Source of the DNA: Candidatus Caccocola faecipullorum
Lineage (GTDB): Bacteria; Synergistota; Synergistia; Synergistales; Synergistaceae
Assembly: GCA_018716365.1 (NCBI GenBank)
Contig: DVKA01000290.1
Location: 1 to 6,578 of the forward strand
Direction: 5' to 3'
Length of the DNA stretch: 6,578 nucleotides
The translations under genes and the position numbers were made by a program. The notes beneath the pieces are model-generated. The model was not told where the DNA came from. It did no database searches and saw only the letters and a list, made by a program, of their open reading frames with translations. This document shows positions 5,304-6,578 of this stretch, one piece after another; the first letter of the stretch is position 1; each line of letters begins with the position of its first letter.

Positions 5304-6569
5304 CTAAAATTTCCTCAGCTTTTCTATCTTAGGGAGATATATACAGAGGTGCAGAGCAGCCGCGGCGTTTACTGCAAAAACCGCGAGAAGCGCCGCTCTG
5401 TAACCGTCCGGCGAGAAATGCCCGCCAGAGACAGGATAAAAATTCAGAATGACGCCGACGAGCCACTGCATGAGGAACGACGCAGCGAAAATTATGAAAT
5501 TCAGCAGAGAGAAAACGCGTCCCGTTTCAGCAGCGTCGAAGAGCCGCCCGATTATAGGAAAGGAGATCATCGTCACCGTGGAAAGGAACATGACGGGACA
5601 CCACAAAGGCGCCGCTTTGCCGCCGAAGAAAGCCAGCCCCGCCACAAGCGCAGTAAAGAGCAGCCCCGTGCAGGCGTACAGACGCTCCCACGTCATACAT
5701 TTCCAGCGCGAGCAGAAATCCGCTATCACGCCGTTGAAGAGATACCCCGCCGCTATTCCGGCAGAGCTGAGCAGCATCATGAGCCCGGCGCTGCGTTCAT
5801 CCAGCGCGGCCGCGTCTCGCATCCACGGCCCTATCCATAGATAGGCGAACGAATACAGCACCGCCTCCGTCGCAGTAACGACGGGCGCGACGTACCAGAG
5901 CCGTTTGTCGGCTGCGAAGCGCAGCATCTCAAGGGACGAGCGCAGCAGCGTCTCCCCGCGTACATCCTCTCCGCAGTCTTCGCGCGGCGCGCAGAAGGCG
6001 AGCATCGCGATTGATATGGCGACCGCTCCAGCGCTTGCAAACATTATCTGCCGCCACGAAAAATATTCGAGTGCCAGCGTTACGGGATGCGTCGCCGCCA
6101 TGAAGCCCGCGCCGCCGACGAAGCTCTGTATGCTGAAGGCGAGCGGCAGCCTTCTCTTAGGCAGCCAGTGTGTGAAAGATTTAAACGATGAGAGCAGCGC
6201 TCCGGCAAAGCCGGCGCCGATGATAGCGCGCGCCGTCAGCAGCGCGGCGTAGTGCTTCGCTGAGGCAAAAAGCAACGTACCGGCGAAGGCCAGTATGAGC
6301 ATCGAGATGAGCGTGCTCCGCCCTCCGTACCTGTCGAGCATGACGCCGAGCGGGAATTGCGCCAGACCGAAAGCCGCCAGGTTGATCGATATGAATCCTC
6401 CGAGCTGTGCCGGAGAAAGGCCGAAGTCCGCCGTGATATGCGGCGCTATCATCGATGTAATGCTGCCGATGAACGTGCTGACGAAAAAGGCGAACCCGAA
6501 GGGTATCAGCAGCCGCATGAAAATAGGTGAAAAGAGCCCGCTTTCGTTTGTTTTTATGTTATCTTCCAT
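5304..6569 (-). CDS. Major facilitator superfamily (MFS) transporter, substrate unknown
   Basis: A 421-residue inner-membrane secondary transporter with the normal MFS length and about twelve hydrophobic segments, roughly at 18-40, 55-75, 86-104, 108-130, 141-163, 174-194, 226-246, 262-284, 298-317, 322-341, 353-376 and 389-411. The longer polar stretch at 195-225 is the expected central cytoplasmic loop. MFS motif A is seen as GVMLDRYGGR (75-84) between helices 2 and 3, and motif B as R114-x-x-x-G118 in helix 4. The short N-terminal tail is hydrophilic. The chosen ATG (bases 6569-6567) is 9 bp from the window edge; the frame stays open to the edge, so a start further upstream cannot be excluded and the ribosome site is not visible. 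M18 is an alternative start but has no ribosome site. The gene is convergent with rubrerythrin, 89 bp apart. Proton-driven uptake or efflux of a small metabolite is the generic expectation; nothing here fixes the substrate. Confidence 0.93.
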   Translation of the reverse strand: MEDNIKTNESGLFSPIFMRLLIPFGFAFFVSTFIGSITSMIAPHITADFGLSPAQLGGFISINLAAFGLAQFPLGVMLDRYGGRSTLISMLILAFAGTLLFASAKHYAALLTARAIIGAGFAGALLSSFKSFTHWLPKRRLPLAFSIQSFVGGAGFMAATHPVTLALEYFSWRQIMFASAGAVAISIAMLAFCAPREDCGEDVRGETLLRSSLEMLRFAADKRLWYVAPVVTATEAVLYSFAYLWIGPWMRDAAALDERSAGLMMLLSSAGIAAGYLFNGVIADFCSRWKCMTWERLYACTGLLFTALVAGLAFFGGKAAPLWCPVMFLSTVTMISFPIIGRLFDAAETGRVFSLLNFIIFAASFLMQWLVGVILNFYPVSGGHFSPDGYRAALLAVFAVNAAAALHLCIYLPKIEKLRKF

Positions 6570-6578
6570 AAAATCGCG

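Noticed and set aside
5157..5840. A plus-strand frame running from the rubrerythrin end into the region opposite the transporter
   Set aside because: It crosses the terminator, opposes the MFS gene, and yields a charged, motif-free translation.

Overview
The window is 6.6 kb of GC-rich, densely coding bacterial DNA with six protein genes, no RNA gene, no mobile element and no CRISPR array. Two things are striking: frequent use of the AUA isoleucine codon despite the high GC content, and a rubrerythrin gene typical of anaerobes. Gene content and codon style would fit an anaerobic, amino-acid-metabolising bacterium such as a member of the Synergistota (Cloacibacillus/Synergistes type). That placement is an inference from style and no marker gene confirms it.

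Positions 1-3296 (+ strand) look like a serine-biosynthesis operon. It holds the C-terminal four fifths of a class V PLP aminotransferase (start lost off the left edge), a long-form 3-phosphoglycerate dehydrogenase (SerA) with a C-terminal ACT domain, and, 4 bp later, a histidine-acid-phosphatase-superfamily enzyme. Together they could supply the three steps from 3-phosphoglycerate to serine. The dehydrogenase is certain. The aminotransferase would replace SerC, and the phosphatase would replace the HAD-type SerB; both assignments rest on context.

Positions 3340-4509 (+ strand) encode an ADP-ribosylglycohydrolase (DraG/ARH family) with complete metal-binding motifs and an unrecognised C-terminal extension of about 130 residues. 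It follows the phosphatase by 43 bp, with a TATAAT box in that gap, and is closed by a strong intrinsic terminator (4543-4585).

Positions 4611-5283 (+ strand) form an isolated rubrerythrin transcription unit with its own promoter, a perfect AGGAGG ribosome-binding site and a terminator. It is an oxidative-stress peroxidase gene and its codon use suggests high expression.

Positions 5304-6569 (- strand) encode a 12-helix major facilitator superfamily transporter of unknown substrate, convergent with rubrerythrin. Its start codon lies 9 bp from the right edge, so its promoter is outside the window.

The closest thing to an unusual system here is the serine cassette built from non-orthologous enzymes, followed by an ADP-ribosylglycohydrolase with a novel-looking tail. 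I see no sign of a defence island, phage or other exotic system.
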